Of a stretch of 64,000 nucleotides of DNA, positions 37,589-52,103 are shown piece after piece. Made by a program: the position numbers and the translations under genes. The notes beneath the pieces were generated by a model that was not told the origin of the DNA, ran no database searches, and was given only the letters and a program-made list of their open reading frames with translations. Position 1 is the stretch's first letter; each line of letters opens with the position of its first letter. Origin of the DNA: Chamaea fasciata (Eukaryota > Chordata > Aves > Passeriformes > Sylviidae); assembly GCA_029207755.1 (NCBI GenBank), contig JARCOQ010000005.1:49999563-50063562 (forward strand). Direction: 5' to 3'.

Positions 37589-39548
37589 AAATTCCTCTTA
37601 GTGGGCAATGAAGGAAATCAGTCATATTTCATATCTGCCAATCATAGAATCACCTCTTTCTTCTAGAGAAAGAAAACCAAACCAAAACCAAACCGAACCA
37701 AAAAACCCCAACAAAACAACAACAACAAACCACAGAAGAAAGCAGACAAAAAAACCAAACCAACAGGTTTCTGAAACTTGCTTTGAAAGAGAAAAGCTGG
37801 ATTCCAAGACTAACTGTGAAGCATCCTCCTTTGACTAGAAATGGGATTTCCCACCCCAGGACACAGCAGTGCCCAGGGTAGCCCCCGAACCCTGCAGAGC
37901 CCAGCTCTGCTGAGGTGGGGAGCAGCTTTGGTCTCTTCTTCCAGGCAGCCTGGAGCAAGCACAAACAGCAGCAGACAAAGCTCACCCAAGCCCCTGGCTT
38001 CATGACCTCCTAGGCAGAGCAACAGCAGTCATGAATATTTAATCCAAATATACTCTGTTGATTTATCAACGAGTCTTTTTGGCATGACTTGAAACCTACA
38101 CAATTAAATATAGTAGAGAGGATGTAGAAAGGAGTGAAATTTCAGGTCCACAATACCTTCCTTCGGTTTTGCTAGGGCTACGCAAGAAAACAGCCACAGG
38201 AAGATAGAAGATGATCTATTAAATCAAGACCAACTTTTTTGGTGAACATCTTGTACACAAGAAGAGAGTTTTAACGGGGATGCCTGCTCCTTGCAAAGCA
38301 CCTACATTTTATTTTAGACAAGAAGGAATACGGAGGAGATACAGTCACATTCTACTTTTACTGCAGCTGAATGAGCAGCGGTCTCAGTGTTCACTGAAGA
38401 ATGAGAATTGGCATTGGTTTGAAACACTCAATGAAGATGTCAATGGCATTTGCTTTTCTAAAGAACTTCTTCTGCCCGTGTAAGATTTTTCTTTAAAGTG
38501 CATTTTAGGAAAAAGAAGAGTAATAATAATAATTAAAAAAAACCAAAAATCAGTAAGACCCCAAAATCCACGAGAAGTATTTTTGGAGCTGCCATCAACA
38601 ATCCATAGCCTTAAGTCCAGCCACAGAACAGAAGCAGCTCCAGTGACTCAGCCACGTCACGTGAGTTCCAGTAGCCTCGAATGCACTGAAGGCATTGTGT
38701 CTTGCTTCATTGGGTACTATGTTGCACTGTACGGAAGTCTATCAAAGCCAGCTGAATGAAATGAACAATTATTTCTATTTCAAGAAGGAAAAGCACTTGA
38801 CCAGGAAATACAGAAGAAGACTGGACAGAGATTGGCAAATAAGGCAAGACTGCAGCACCCCTTGCTAAAACACCAAATGAACACCTGCAAAACACAGAAA
38901 AAAGTCTGCCTTCTTCTTTTATCGTCGCTAAAGTGGACAGTCTACCTGCTTCCTGGGTCCAAACATAGTTCAAACTGCAAATTGTTCGTTTGTTTCAACT
39001 GCACGGTGAAGAATCCTCACCAAACCATGCCCTGCTCCATTTATGATCAACGTATTCTTGTTCGGCTTCTTGGGAAAGTTTCCAAGGAGATTTTCATCAT
39101 ATTGGTCGTGATGAAATACTAAAGAAACCACCCAGGAATCGCATTTTCTAACGACAGAACTGCTCCTGACATCTGTAGCAAAATTTAATTCGCTTTTCTT
39201 TGTCCTCTAACGCACCCATTAATATTGGTCACTTAACAACACTGAGCTCTCTTCACTTGCACTTGCACTTTCGGTTTCTTTTTTTTCCAGCTTGATGCTG
39301 CCTCAGAAACGATGTCTGCAGGAGCTGCACGTTAGACAGGCACGTCAGCTCTTCAGAAAGTGGAGGCTGTAAGGATTAAAAGGGACTCTCTCAAGTGGAA
39401 GGCAGGATTCTGGCTTGCAGGGCTGCTGTCCATGCTCAGAAGGACAGCAGCAAGGTAACACTCAGCTGTTCTTAAGGTAAAATTCAAGCTTCCTGCCTTA
39501 GAAAGAAGGCTAAGTTTTTACCTCAGCTCTACCCTCTCCAAGTTCTAG

Positions 39549-39584
<36 letters not shown>

Positions 39585-40721
39585 GGTGTCTTCACGCCCT
39601 CAAGCTTTTCTCCATCCTTTTTTTTTGACCCTAATTGCTCCTCCACTCGCCGTGATGCTTTTGGTTGCATGAGATAGGGGCTGCCTGGGTCACAGGAGCA
39701 GCCCAGGGAAGCAGGAGGCACGGAAGGAAAAGCGGAGGGCAACAGGCAGAAGCCATTTCCAAAGCGCTTTCCGTCTTGAATGCTGCCAAGACAAAGCACA
39801 CCCTGTGCTTTCTGGATGGAGCTCGAGCACCTCAGCAATGAGCCGAATGTTTAGGCTGCAGACACCGGGGCTTGCTATCCCTGCTTCTCCTTTGCCTCGG
39901 TGTATTTTACACAAGCAGGCAATGAACGCAACCAGGTGCCTACAACCAGAAGCAGGCACGGCAACAGTTCAGCCACATGCAATTTAACCTCAGCGGAGAA
40001 GGAGAAGCGCTAAAGCAGCAGCGAGTACCGCAAAACCACCGCATCAGGGGGAACGCCAAACATGTCTTTGGTGATTTCTACTGCTGGGACACGGTCACAC
40101 TTGTCTGTGCGGTGCAACCACCAAGGGTTTCTATCCTCCTCTCCCGAAAAAACGAGTGCTACGCTTTGGTTTTGCCCGGCACTGAGAGGCTGCGCTGGTA
40201 GCTTGCCGAGCTTCCCTAGCTCGCCGCAGTTCACGCGCCTTACGTAGATGACGCAGCAGAGGCTATTCAGGAAAGTTAGCGTAGGTTACGCAATCGACGT
40301 AAATCGCCTCGGCTGCCCAAGTTCCCTGGCGGATCGGGATTGCTGGTGCCCAGGGCAACTGTTTTTTTTCCTAAGGTTCAAAGCAAGAAGCTAGAGGAGG
40401 AAGTTCTGCTAAAAAATCCAAACATCAGCGGAGCTGGCAGACTTAGACCAAAAGCAGAAAAAGCTGAAAAGATGCTCGGTGTTCCAAGCTGCACACTTCG
40501 ATTTTCAAGCAGAGAAAGAAGGACAAAAAAGAAAAAAAATATTCTTAGCACCCTGATGAAACATTCACTACCAACTACAGATACTGGGAGGCTGAAAGTC
40601 AGAAGATGGCTTTAACATCCCTTTTCTTCACGGGCTTAACGGTCATTTTCTTGGACAACACCTCATCTAAGCTTTAAGGCCTTAGCAGAAGTTTTACCAT
40701 CTTTCCCATTCACTTTCTATA
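37589..40721 (+). repeat. Array unit 13 (3133 bp)
   Basis: Poly(A) is 32 nt (39551-39582). Haplotype is AACCCAGT. It is the first unit in the window with G at 2388 (CACATGCAAT). It combines 36 A with the 1432 C and 1603 C pair, a mosaic not seen elsewhere. Confidence 0.98.
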
Positions 40722-43700
40722 AAATTCCTCTTAGTGGGCAATGAAGGAAATCAGTCCTATTTCATATCTGCCAATCATAGAATCACCTCTTTCTTCTAGA
40801 GAAAGAAAACCAAACCAAAACCAAACCGAACCAAAAAACCCCAACAAAACAACAACAACAAACCACAGAAGAAAGCAGACAAAAAAACCAAACCAACAGG
40901 TTTCTGAAACTTGCTTTGAAAGAGAAAAGCTGGATTCCAAGACTAACTGTGAAGCATCCTCCTTTGACTAGAAATGGGATTTCCCACCCCAGGACACAGC
41001 AGTGCCCAGGGTAGCCCCCGAACCCTGCAGAGCCCAGCTCTGCTGAGGTGGGGAGCAGCTTTGGTCTCTTCTTCCAGGCAGCCTGGAGCAAGCACAAACA
41101 GCAGCAGACAAAGCTCACCCAAGCCCCTGGCTTCATGACCTCCTAGGCAGAGCAACAGCAGTCATGAATATTTAATCCAAATATACTCTGTTGATTTATC
41201 AACGAGTCTTTTTGGCATGACTTGAAACCTACACAATTAAATATAGTAGAGAGGATGTAGAAAGGAGTGAAATTTCAGGTCCACAATACCTTCCTTCGGT
41301 TTTGCTAGGGCTACGCAAGAAAACAGCCACAGGAAGATAGAAGATGATCTATTAAATCAAGACCAACTTTTTTGGTGAACATCTTGTACACAAGAAGAGA
41401 GTTTTAACGGGGATGCCTGCTCCTTGCAAAGCACCTACATTTTATTTTAGACAAGAAGGAATACGGAGGAGATACAGTCACATTCTACTTTTACTGCAGC
41501 TGAATGAGCAGCGGTCTCAGTGTTCACTGAAGAATGAGAATTGGCATTGGTTTGAAACACTCAATGAAGATGTCAATGGCATTTGCTTTTCTAAAGAACT
41601 TCTTCTGCCCGTGTAAGATTTTTCTTTAAAGTGCATTTTAGGAAAAAGAAGAGTAATAATAATAATTAAAAAAAACCAAAAATCAGTAAGACCCCAAAAT
41701 CCACGAGAAGTATTTTTGGAGCTGCCATCAACAATCCATAGCCTTAAGTCCAGCCACAGAACAGAAGCAGCTCCAGTGACTCAGCCACGTCACGTGAGTT
41801 CCAGTAGCCTCGAATGCACTGAAGGCATTGTGTCTTGCTTCATTGGGTACTATGTTGCACTGTACGGAAGTCTATCAAAGCCAGCTGAATGAAATGAACA
41901 ATTATTTCTATTTCAAGAAGGAAAAGCACTTGACCAGGAAATACAGAAGAAGACTGGACAGAGATTGGCAAATAAGGCAAGACTGCAGCACCCCTTGCTA
42001 AAACACCAAATGAACACCTGCAAAACACAGAAAAAAGTCTGCCTTCTTCTTTTATCGTCGCTAAAGTGGACAGTCTACCTGCTTCCTGGGTCCAAACATA
42101 GTTCAAACTGCAAATTGTTCGTTTGTTTCAACTGCACGGTGAAGAATCCTCAGCAAACCATGCCCTGCTCCATTTATGATCAACGTATTCTTGTTCGGCT
42201 TCTTGGGAAAGTTTCCAAGGAGATTTTCATCATATTGGTCGTGATGAAATACTAAAGAAACCACCCAGGAATCGCATTTTCTAACGACAGAACTGCTCCT
42301 GACATCTGTAGCAAAATTTCATTTGCTTTTCTTTGTCCTCTAACGCACCCATTAATATTGGTCACTTAACAACACTGAGCTCTCTTCACTTGCACTTGCA
42401 CTTTCGGTTTCTTTTTTTTCCAGCTTGATGCTGCCTCAGAAACGATGTCTGCAGGAGCTGCACGTTAGACAGGCACGTCAGCTCTTCAGAAAGTGGAGGC
42501 TGTAAGGATTAAAAGGGACTCTCTCAAGTGGAAGGCAGGATTCTGGCTTGCAGGGCTGCTGTCCATGCTCAGAAGGACAGCAGCAAGGTAACACTCAGCT
42601 GTTCTTAAGGTAAAATTCAAGCTTCCTGCCTTAGAAAGAAGGCTAAGTTTTTACCTCAGCTCTACCCTCTCCAAGTTCTAGGCAAAAAAAAAAAAAAAAA
42701 AAAAAAAAAAAGTGGTGTCTTCACGCCCTCAAGCTTTTCTCCATCCTTTTTTTTTGACCCTAATTGCTCCTCCACTCGCCGTGATGCTTTTGGTTGCATG
42801 AGATAGGGGCTGCCTGGGTCACAGGAGCAGCCCAGGGAAGCAGGAGGCACGGAAGGAAAAGCGGAGGGCAACAGGCAGAAGCCATTTCCAAAGCGCTTTC
42901 CGTCTTGAATGCTGCCAAGACAAAGCACACCCTGTGCTTTCTGGATGGAGCTCGAGCACCTCAGCAATGAGCCGAATGTTTAGGCTGCAGACACCGGGGC
43001 TTGCTATCCCTGCTTCTCCTTTGCCTCGGTGTATTTTACACAAGCAGGCAATGAACGCAACCAGGTGCCTACAACCAGAAGCAGGCACGGCAACAGTTCA
43101 GCCACATCCAATTTAACCTCAGCGGAGAAGGAGAAGCGCTAAAGCAGCAGCGAGTACCGCAAAACCACCGCATCAGGGGGAACGCCAAACATGTCTTTGG
43201 TGATTTCTACTGCTGGGACACGGTCACACTTGTCTGTGCGGTGCAACCACCAAGGGTTTCTATCCTCCTCTCCCGAAAAAACGAGTGCTACGCTTTGGTT
43301 TTGCCCGGCACTGAGAGGCTGCGCTGGTAGCTTGCCGAGCTTCCCTAGCTCGCCGCAGTTCACGCGCCTTACGTAGATGACGCAGCAGAGGCTATTCAGG
43401 AAAGTTAGCGTAGGTTACGCAATCGACGTAAATCGCCTCGGCTGCCCAAGTTCCCTGGCGGATCGGGATTGCTGGTGCCCAGGGCAACTGTTTTTTTTCC
43501 TAAGGTTCAAAGCAAGAAGCTAGAGGAGGAAGTTCTGCTAAAAAATCCAAACATCAGCGGAGCTGGCAGACTTAGACCAAAAGCAGAAAAAGCTGAAAAG
43601 ATGCTCGGTGTTCCAAGCTGCACACTTCGATTTTCAAGCAGAGAAAGAAGGACAAAAAAGAAAAAAAATATTCTTAGCACCCTGATGAAACATTCACTAC

Positions 43701-43850
43701 CAACTACAGATACTGGGAGGCTGAAAGTCAGAAGATGGCTTTAACATCCCTTTTCTTCACGGGCTTAACGGTCATTTTCTTGGACAACACCTCATCTAAG
43801 CTTTAAGGCCTTAGCAGAAGTTTTACCATCTTTCCCATTCACTTTCTATA
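40722..43850 (+). repeat. Array unit 14 (3129 bp)
   Basis: Poly(A) is 28 nt (42684-42711). Haplotype is CACGTACT with C at 1599 (TTTCATTTGC), shared only with unit 1. Confidence 0.98.
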
Positions 43851-45810
43851 AAATTCCTCTTAGTGGGCAATGAAGGAAATCAGTCATATTTCATATCTGC
43901 CAATCATAGAATCACCTCTTTCTTCTAGAGAAAGAAAACCAAACCAAAACCAAACCGAACCAAAAAACCCCAACAAAACAACAACAACAAACCACAGAAG
44001 AAAGCAGACAAAAAAACCAAACCAACAGGTTTCTGAAACTTGCTTTGAAAGAGAAAAGCTGGATTCCAAGACTAACTGTGAAGCATCCTCCTTTGACTAG
44101 AAATGGGATTTCCCACCCCAGGACACAGCAGTGCCCAGGGTAGCCCCCGAACCCTGCAGAGCCCAGCTCTGCTGAGGTGGGGAGCAGCTTTGGTCTCTTC
44201 TTCCAGGCAGCCTGGAGCAAGCACAAACAGCAGCAGACAAAGCTCACCCAAGCCCCTGGCTTCATGACCTCCTAGGCAGAGCAACAGCAGTCATGAATAT
44301 TTAATCCAAATATACTCTGTTGATTTATCAACGAGTCTTTTTGGCATGACTTGAAACCTACACAATTAAATATAGTAGAGAGGATGTAGAAAGGAGTGAA
44401 ATTTCAGGTCCACAATACCTTCCTTCGGTTTTGCTAGGGCTACGCAAGAAAACAGCCACAGGAAGATAGAAGATGATCTATTAAATCAAGACCAACTTTT
44501 TTGGTGAACATCTTGTACACAAGAAGAGAGTTTTAACGGGGATGCCTGCTCCTTGCAAAGCACCTACATTTTATTTTAGACAAGAAGGAATACGGAGGAG
44601 ATACAGTCACATTCTACTTTTACTGCAGCTGAATGAGCAGCGGTCTCAGTGTTCACTGAAGAATGAGAATTGGCATTGGTTTGAAACACTCAATGAAGAT
44701 GTCAATGGCATTTGCTTTTCTAAAGAACTTCTTCTGCCCGTGTAAGATTTTTCTTTAAAGTGCATTTTAGGAAAAAGAAGAGTAATAATAATAATTAAAA
44801 AAAACCAAAAATCAGTAAGACCCCAAAATCCACGAGAAGTATTTTTGGAGCTGCCATCAACAATCCATAGCCTTAAGTCCAGCCACAGAACAGAAGCAGC
44901 TCCAGTGACTCAGCCACGTCACGTGAGTTCCAGTAGCCTCGAATGCACTGAAGGCATTGTGTCTTGCTTCATTGGGTACTATGTTGCACTGTACGGAAGT
45001 CTATCAAAGCCAGCTGAATGAAATGAACAATTATTTCTATTTCAAGAAGGAAAAGCACTTGACCAGGAAATACAGAAGAAGACTGGACAGAGATTGGCAA
45101 ATAAGGCAAGACTGCAGCACCCCTTGCTAAAACACCAAATGAACACCTGCAAAACACAGAAAAAAGTCTGCCTTCTTCTTTTATCGTCGCTAAAGTGGAC
45201 AGTCTACCTGCTTCCTGGGTCCAAACATAGTTCAAACTGCAAATTGTTCGTTTGTTTCAACTGCACGGTGAAGAATCCTCAGCAAACCATGCCCTGCTCC
45301 ATTTATGATCAACGTATTCTTGTTCGGCTTCTTGGGAAAGTTTCCAAGGAGATTTTCATCATATTGGTCGTGATGAAATACTAAAGAAACCACCCAGGAA
45401 TCGCATTTTCTAACGACAGAACTGCTCCTGACATCTGTAGCAAAATTTAATTTGCTTTTCTTTGTCCTCTAACGCACCCATTAATATTGGTCACTTAACA
45501 ACACTGAGCTCTCTTCACTTGCACTTGCACTTTCGGTTTCTTTTTTTTCCAGCTTGATGCTGCCTCAGAAACGATGTCTGCAGGAGCTGCACGTTAGACA
45601 GGCACGTCAGCTCTTCAGAAAGTGGAGGCTGTAAGGATTAAAAGGGACTCTCTCAAGTGGAAGGCAGGATTCTGGCTTGCAGGGCTGCTGTCCATGCTCA
45701 GAAGGACAGCAGCAAGGTAACACTCAGCTGTTCTTAAGGTAAAATTCAAGCTTCCTGCCTTAGAAAGAAGGCTAAGTTTTTACCTCAGCTCTACCCTCTC
45801 CAAGTTCTAG

Positions 45811-45843
<33 letters not shown>

Positions 45844-46980
45844 GGTGTCTTCACGCCCTCAAGCTTTTCTCCATCCTTTTTTTTTGACCCTAATTGCTCC
45901 TCCACTCGCCGTGATGCTTTTGGTTGCATGAGATAGGGGCTGCCTGGGTCACAGGAGCAGCCCAGGGAAGCAGGAGGCACGGAAGGAAAAGCGGAGGGCA
46001 ACAGGCAGAAGCCATTTCCAAAGCGCTTTCCGTCTTGAATGCTGCCAAGACAAAGCACACCCTGTGCTTTCTGGATGGAGCTCGAGCACCTCAGCAATGA
46101 GCCGAATGTTTAGGCTGCAGACACCGGGGCTTGCTATCCCTGCTTCTCCTTTGCCTCGGTGTATTTTACACAAGCAGGCAATGAACGCAACCAGGTGCCT
46201 ACAACCAGAAGCAGGCACGGCAACAGTTCAGCCACATGCAATTTAACCTCAGCGGAGAAGGAGAAGCGCTAAAGCAGCAGCGAGTACCGCAAAACCACCG
46301 CATCAGGGGGAACGCCAAACATGTCTTTGGTGATTTCTACTGCTGGGACACGGTCACACTTGTCTGTGCGGTGCAACCACCAAGGGTTTCTATCCTCCTC
46401 TCCCGAAAAAACGAGTGCTACGCTTTGGTTTTGCCCGGCACTGAGAGGCTGCGCTGGTAGCTTGCCGAGCTTCCCTAGCTCGCCGCAGTTCACGCGCCTT
46501 ACGTAGATGACGCAGCAGAGGCTATTCAGGAAAGTTAGCGTAGGTTACGCAATCGACGTAAATCGCCTCGGCTGCCCAAGTTCCCTGGCGGATCGGGATT
46601 GCTGGTGCCCAGGGCAACTGTTTTTTTTCCTAAGGTTCAAAGCAAGAAGCTAGAGGAGGAAGTTCTGCTAAAAAATCCAAACATCAGCGGAGCTGGCAGA
46701 CTTAGACCAAAAGCAGAAAAAGCTGAAAAGATGCTCGGTGTTCCAAGCTGCACACTTCGATTTTCAAGCAGAGAAAGAAGGACAAAAAAGAAAAAAAATA
46801 TTCTTAGCACCCTGATGAAACATTCACTACCAACTACAGATACTGGGAGGCTGAAAGTCAGAAGATGGCTTTAACATCCCTTTTCTTCACGGGCTTAACG
46901 GTCATTTTCTTGGACAACACCTCATCTAAGCTTTAAGGCCTTAGCAGAAGTTTTACCATCTTTCCCATTCACTTTCTATA
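43851..46980 (+). repeat. Array unit 15 (3130 bp)
   Basis: Poly(A) is 29 nt (45813-45841). Haplotype is AACGTAGT, identical to the adjacent unit 16 at all scored sites, consistent with a single-unit duplication. Confidence 0.98.
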
Positions 46981-48940
46981 AAATTCCTCTTAGTGGGCAA
47001 TGAAGGAAATCAGTCATATTTCATATCTGCCAATCATAGAATCACCTCTTTCTTCTAGAGAAAGAAAACCAAACCAAAACCAAACCGAACCAAAAAACCC
47101 CAACAAAACAACAACAACAAACCACAGAAGAAAGCAGACAAAAAAACCAAACCAACAGGTTTCTGAAACTTGCTTTGAAAGAGAAAAGCTGGATTCCAAG
47201 ACTAACTGTGAAGCATCCTCCTTTGACTAGAAATGGGATTTCCCACCCCAGGACACAGCAGTGCCCAGGGTAGCCCCCGAACCCTGCAGAGCCCAGCTCT
47301 GCTGAGGTGGGGAGCAGCTTTGGTCTCTTCTTCCAGGCAGCCTGGAGCAAGCACAAACAGCAGCAGACAAAGCTCACCCAAGCCCCTGGCTTCATGACCT
47401 CCTAGGCAGAGCAACAGCAGTCATGAATATTTAATCCAAATATACTCTGTTGATTTATCAACGAGTCTTTTTGGCATGACTTGAAACCTACACAATTAAA
47501 TATAGTAGAGAGGATGTAGAAAGGAGTGAAATTTCAGGTCCACAATACCTTCCTTCGGTTTTGCTAGGGCTACGCAAGAAAACAGCCACAGGAAGATAGA
47601 AGATGATCTATTAAATCAAGACCAACTTTTTTGGTGAACATCTTGTACACAAGAAGAGAGTTTTAACGGGGATGCCTGCTCCTTGCAAAGCACCTACATT
47701 TTATTTTAGACAAGAAGGAATACGGAGGAGATACAGTCACATTCTACTTTTACTGCAGCTGAATGAGCAGCGGTCTCAGTGTTCACTGAAGAATGAGAAT
47801 TGGCATTGGTTTGAAACACTCAATGAAGATGTCAATGGCATTTGCTTTTCTAAAGAACTTCTTCTGCCCGTGTAAGATTTTTCTTTAAAGTGCATTTTAG
47901 GAAAAAGAAGAGTAATAATAATAATTAAAAAAAACCAAAAATCAGTAAGACCCCAAAATCCACGAGAAGTATTTTTGGAGCTGCCATCAACAATCCATAG
48001 CCTTAAGTCCAGCCACAGAACAGAAGCAGCTCCAGTGACTCAGCCACGTCACGTGAGTTCCAGTAGCCTCGAATGCACTGAAGGCATTGTGTCTTGCTTC
48101 ATTGGGTACTATGTTGCACTGTACGGAAGTCTATCAAAGCCAGCTGAATGAAATGAACAATTATTTCTATTTCAAGAAGGAAAAGCACTTGACCAGGAAA
48201 TACAGAAGAAGACTGGACAGAGATTGGCAAATAAGGCAAGACTGCAGCACCCCTTGCTAAAACACCAAATGAACACCTGCAAAACACAGAAAAAAGTCTG
48301 CCTTCTTCTTTTATCGTCGCTAAAGTGGACAGTCTACCTGCTTCCTGGGTCCAAACATAGTTCAAACTGCAAATTGTTCGTTTGTTTCAACTGCACGGTG
48401 AAGAATCCTCAGCAAACCATGCCCTGCTCCATTTATGATCAACGTATTCTTGTTCGGCTTCTTGGGAAAGTTTCCAAGGAGATTTTCATCATATTGGTCG
48501 TGATGAAATACTAAAGAAACCACCCAGGAATCGCATTTTCTAACGACAGAACTGCTCCTGACATCTGTAGCAAAATTTAATTTGCTTTTCTTTGTCCTCT
48601 AACGCACCCATTAATATTGGTCACTTAACAACACTGAGCTCTCTTCACTTGCACTTGCACTTTCGGTTTCTTTTTTTTCCAGCTTGATGCTGCCTCAGAA
48701 ACGATGTCTGCAGGAGCTGCACGTTAGACAGGCACGTCAGCTCTTCAGAAAGTGGAGGCTGTAAGGATTAAAAGGGACTCTCTCAAGTGGAAGGCAGGAT
48801 TCTGGCTTGCAGGGCTGCTGTCCATGCTCAGAAGGACAGCAGCAAGGTAACACTCAGCTGTTCTTAAGGTAAAATTCAAGCTTCCTGCCTTAGAAAGAAG
48901 GCTAAGTTTTTACCTCAGCTCTACCCTCTCCAAGTTCTAG

Positions 48941-48973
<33 letters not shown>

Positions 48974-50110
48974 GGTGTCTTCACGCCCTCAAGCTTTTCT
49001 CCATCCTTTTTTTTTGACCCTAATTGCTCCTCCACTCGCCGTGATGCTTTTGGTTGCATGAGATAGGGGCTGCCTGGGTCACAGGAGCAGCCCAGGGAAG
49101 CAGGAGGCACGGAAGGAAAAGCGGAGGGCAACAGGCAGAAGCCATTTCCAAAGCGCTTTCCGTCTTGAATGCTGCCAAGACAAAGCACACCCTGTGCTTT
49201 CTGGATGGAGCTCGAGCACCTCAGCAATGAGCCGAATGTTTAGGCTGCAGACACCGGGGCTTGCTATCCCTGCTTCTCCTTTGCCTCGGTGTATTTTACA
49301 CAAGCAGGCAATGAACGCAACCAGGTGCCTACAACCAGAAGCAGGCACGGCAACAGTTCAGCCACATGCAATTTAACCTCAGCGGAGAAGGAGAAGCGCT
49401 AAAGCAGCAGCGAGTACCGCAAAACCACCGCATCAGGGGGAACGCCAAACATGTCTTTGGTGATTTCTACTGCTGGGACACGGTCACACTTGTCTGTGCG
49501 GTGCAACCACCAAGGGTTTCTATCCTCCTCTCCCGAAAAAACGAGTGCTACGCTTTGGTTTTGCCCGGCACTGAGAGGCTGCGCTGGTAGCTTGCCGAGC
49601 TTCCCTAGCTCGCCGCAGTTCACGCGCCTTACGTAGATGACGCAGCAGAGGCTATTCAGGAAAGTTAGCGTAGGTTACGCAATCGACGTAAATCGCCTCG
49701 GCTGCCCAAGTTCCCTGGCGGATCGGGATTGCTGGTGCCCAGGGCAACTGTTTTTTTTCCTAAGGTTCAAAGCAAGAAGCTAGAGGAGGAAGTTCTGCTA
49801 AAAAATCCAAACATCAGCGGAGCTGGCAGACTTAGACCAAAAGCAGAAAAAGCTGAAAAGATGCTCGGTGTTCCAAGCTGCACACTTCGATTTTCAAGCA
49901 GAGAAAGAAGGACAAAAAAGAAAAAAAATATTCTTAGCACCCTGATGAAACATTCACTACCAACTACAGATACTGGGAGGCTGAAAGTCAGAAGATGGCT
50001 TTAACATCCCTTTTCTTCACGGGCTTAACGGTCATTTTCTTGGACAACACCTCATCTAAGCTTTAAGGCCTTAGCAGAAGTTTTACCATCTTTCCCATTC
50101 ACTTTCTATA
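46981..50110 (+). repeat. Array unit 16 (3130 bp)
   Basis: Poly(A) is 29 nt (48943-48971). Haplotype is AACGTAGT, the same as unit 15. Confidence 0.98.
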
Positions 50111-52070
50111 AAATTCCTCTTAGTGGGCAATGAAGGAAATCAGTCCTATTTCATATCTGCCAATCATAGAATCACCTCTTTCTTCTAGAGAAAGAAAACC
50201 AAACCAAAACCAAACCGAACCAAAAAACCCCAACAAAACAACAACAACAAACCACAGAAGAAAGCAGACAAAAAAACCAAACCAACAGGTTTCTGAAACT
50301 TGCTTTGAAAGAGAAAAGCTGGATTCCAAGACTAACTGTGAAGCATCCTCCTTTGACTAGAAATGGGATTTCCCACCCCAGGACACAGCAGTGCCCAGGG
50401 TAGCCCCCGAACCCTGCAGAGCCCAGCTCTGCTGAGGTGGGGAGCAGCTTTGGTCTCTTCTTCCAGGCAGCCTGGAGCAAGCACAAACAGCAGCAGACAA
50501 AGCTCACCCAAGCCCCTGGCTTCATGACCTCCTAGGCAGAGCAACAGCAGTCATGAATATTTAATCCAAATATACTCTGTTGATTTATCAACGAGTCTTT
50601 TTGGCATGACTTGAAACCTACACAATTAAATATAGTAGAGAGGATGTAGAAAGGAGTGAAATTTCAGGTCCACAATACCTTCCTTCGGTTTTGCTAGGGC
50701 TACGCAAGAAAACAGCCACAGGAAGATAGAAGATGATCTATTAAATCAAGACCAACTTTTTTGGTGAACATCTTGTACACAAGAAGAGAGTTTTAACGGG
50801 GATGCCTGCTCCTTGCAAAGCACCTACATTTTATTTTAGACAAGAAGGAATACGGAGGAGATACAGTCACATTCTACTTTTACTGCAGCTGAATGAGCAG
50901 CGGTCTCAGTGTTCACTGAAGAATGAGAATTGGCATTGGTTTGAAACACTCAATGAAGATGTCAATGGCATTTGCTTTTCTAAAGAACTTCTTCTGCCCG
51001 TGTAAGATTTTTCTTTAAAGTGCATTTTAGGAAAAAGAAGAGTAATAATAATAATTAAAAAAAACCAAAAATCAGTAAGACCCCAAAATCCACGAGAAGT
51101 ATTTTTGGAGCTGCCATCAACAATCCATAGCCTTAAGTCCAGCCACAGAACAGAAGCAGCTCCAGTGACTCAGCCACGTCACGTGAGTTCCAGTAGCCTC
51201 GAATGCACTGAAGGCATTGTGTCTTGCTTCATTGGGTACTATGTTGCACTGTACGGAAGTCTATCAAAGCCAGCTGAATGAAATGAACAATTATTTCTAT
51301 TTCAAGAAGGAAAAGCACTTGACCAGGAAATACAGAAGAAGACTGGACAGAGATTGGCAAATAAGGCAAGACTGCAGCACCCCTTGCTAAAACACCAAAT
51401 GAACACCTGCAAAACACAGAAAAAAGTCTGCCTTCTTCTTTTATCGTCGCTAAAGTGGACAGTCTACCTGCTTCCTGGGTCCAAACATAGTTCAAACTGC
51501 AAATTGTTCGTTTGTTTCAACTGCACGGTGAAGAATCCTCAGCAAACCATGCCCTGCTCCATTTATGATCAACGTATTCTTGTTCGGCTTCTTGGGAAAG
51601 TTTCCAAGGAGATTTTCATCATATTGGTCGTGATGAAATACTAAAGAAACCACCCAGGAATCGCATTTTCTAACGACAGAACTGCTCCTGACATCTGTAG
51701 CAAAATTTAATTTGCTTTTCTTTGTCCTCTAACGCACCCATTAATATTGGTCACTTAACAACACTGAGCTCTCTTCACTTGCACTTGCACTTTCGGTTTC
51801 TTTTTTTTCCAGCTTGATGCTGCCTCAGAAACGATGTCTGCAGGAGCTGCACGTTAGACAGGCACGTCAGCTCTTCAGAAAGTGGAGGCTGTAAGGATTA
51901 AAAGGGACTCTCTCAAGTGGAAGGCAGGATTCTGGCTTGCAGGGCTGCTGTCCATGCTCAGAAGGACAGCAGCAAGGTAACACTCAGCTGTTCTTAAGGT
52001 AAAATTCAAGCTTCCTGCCTTAGAAAGAAGGCTAAGTTTTTACCTCAGCTCTACCCTCTCCAAGTTCTAG

Positions 52071-52103
<33 letters not shown>

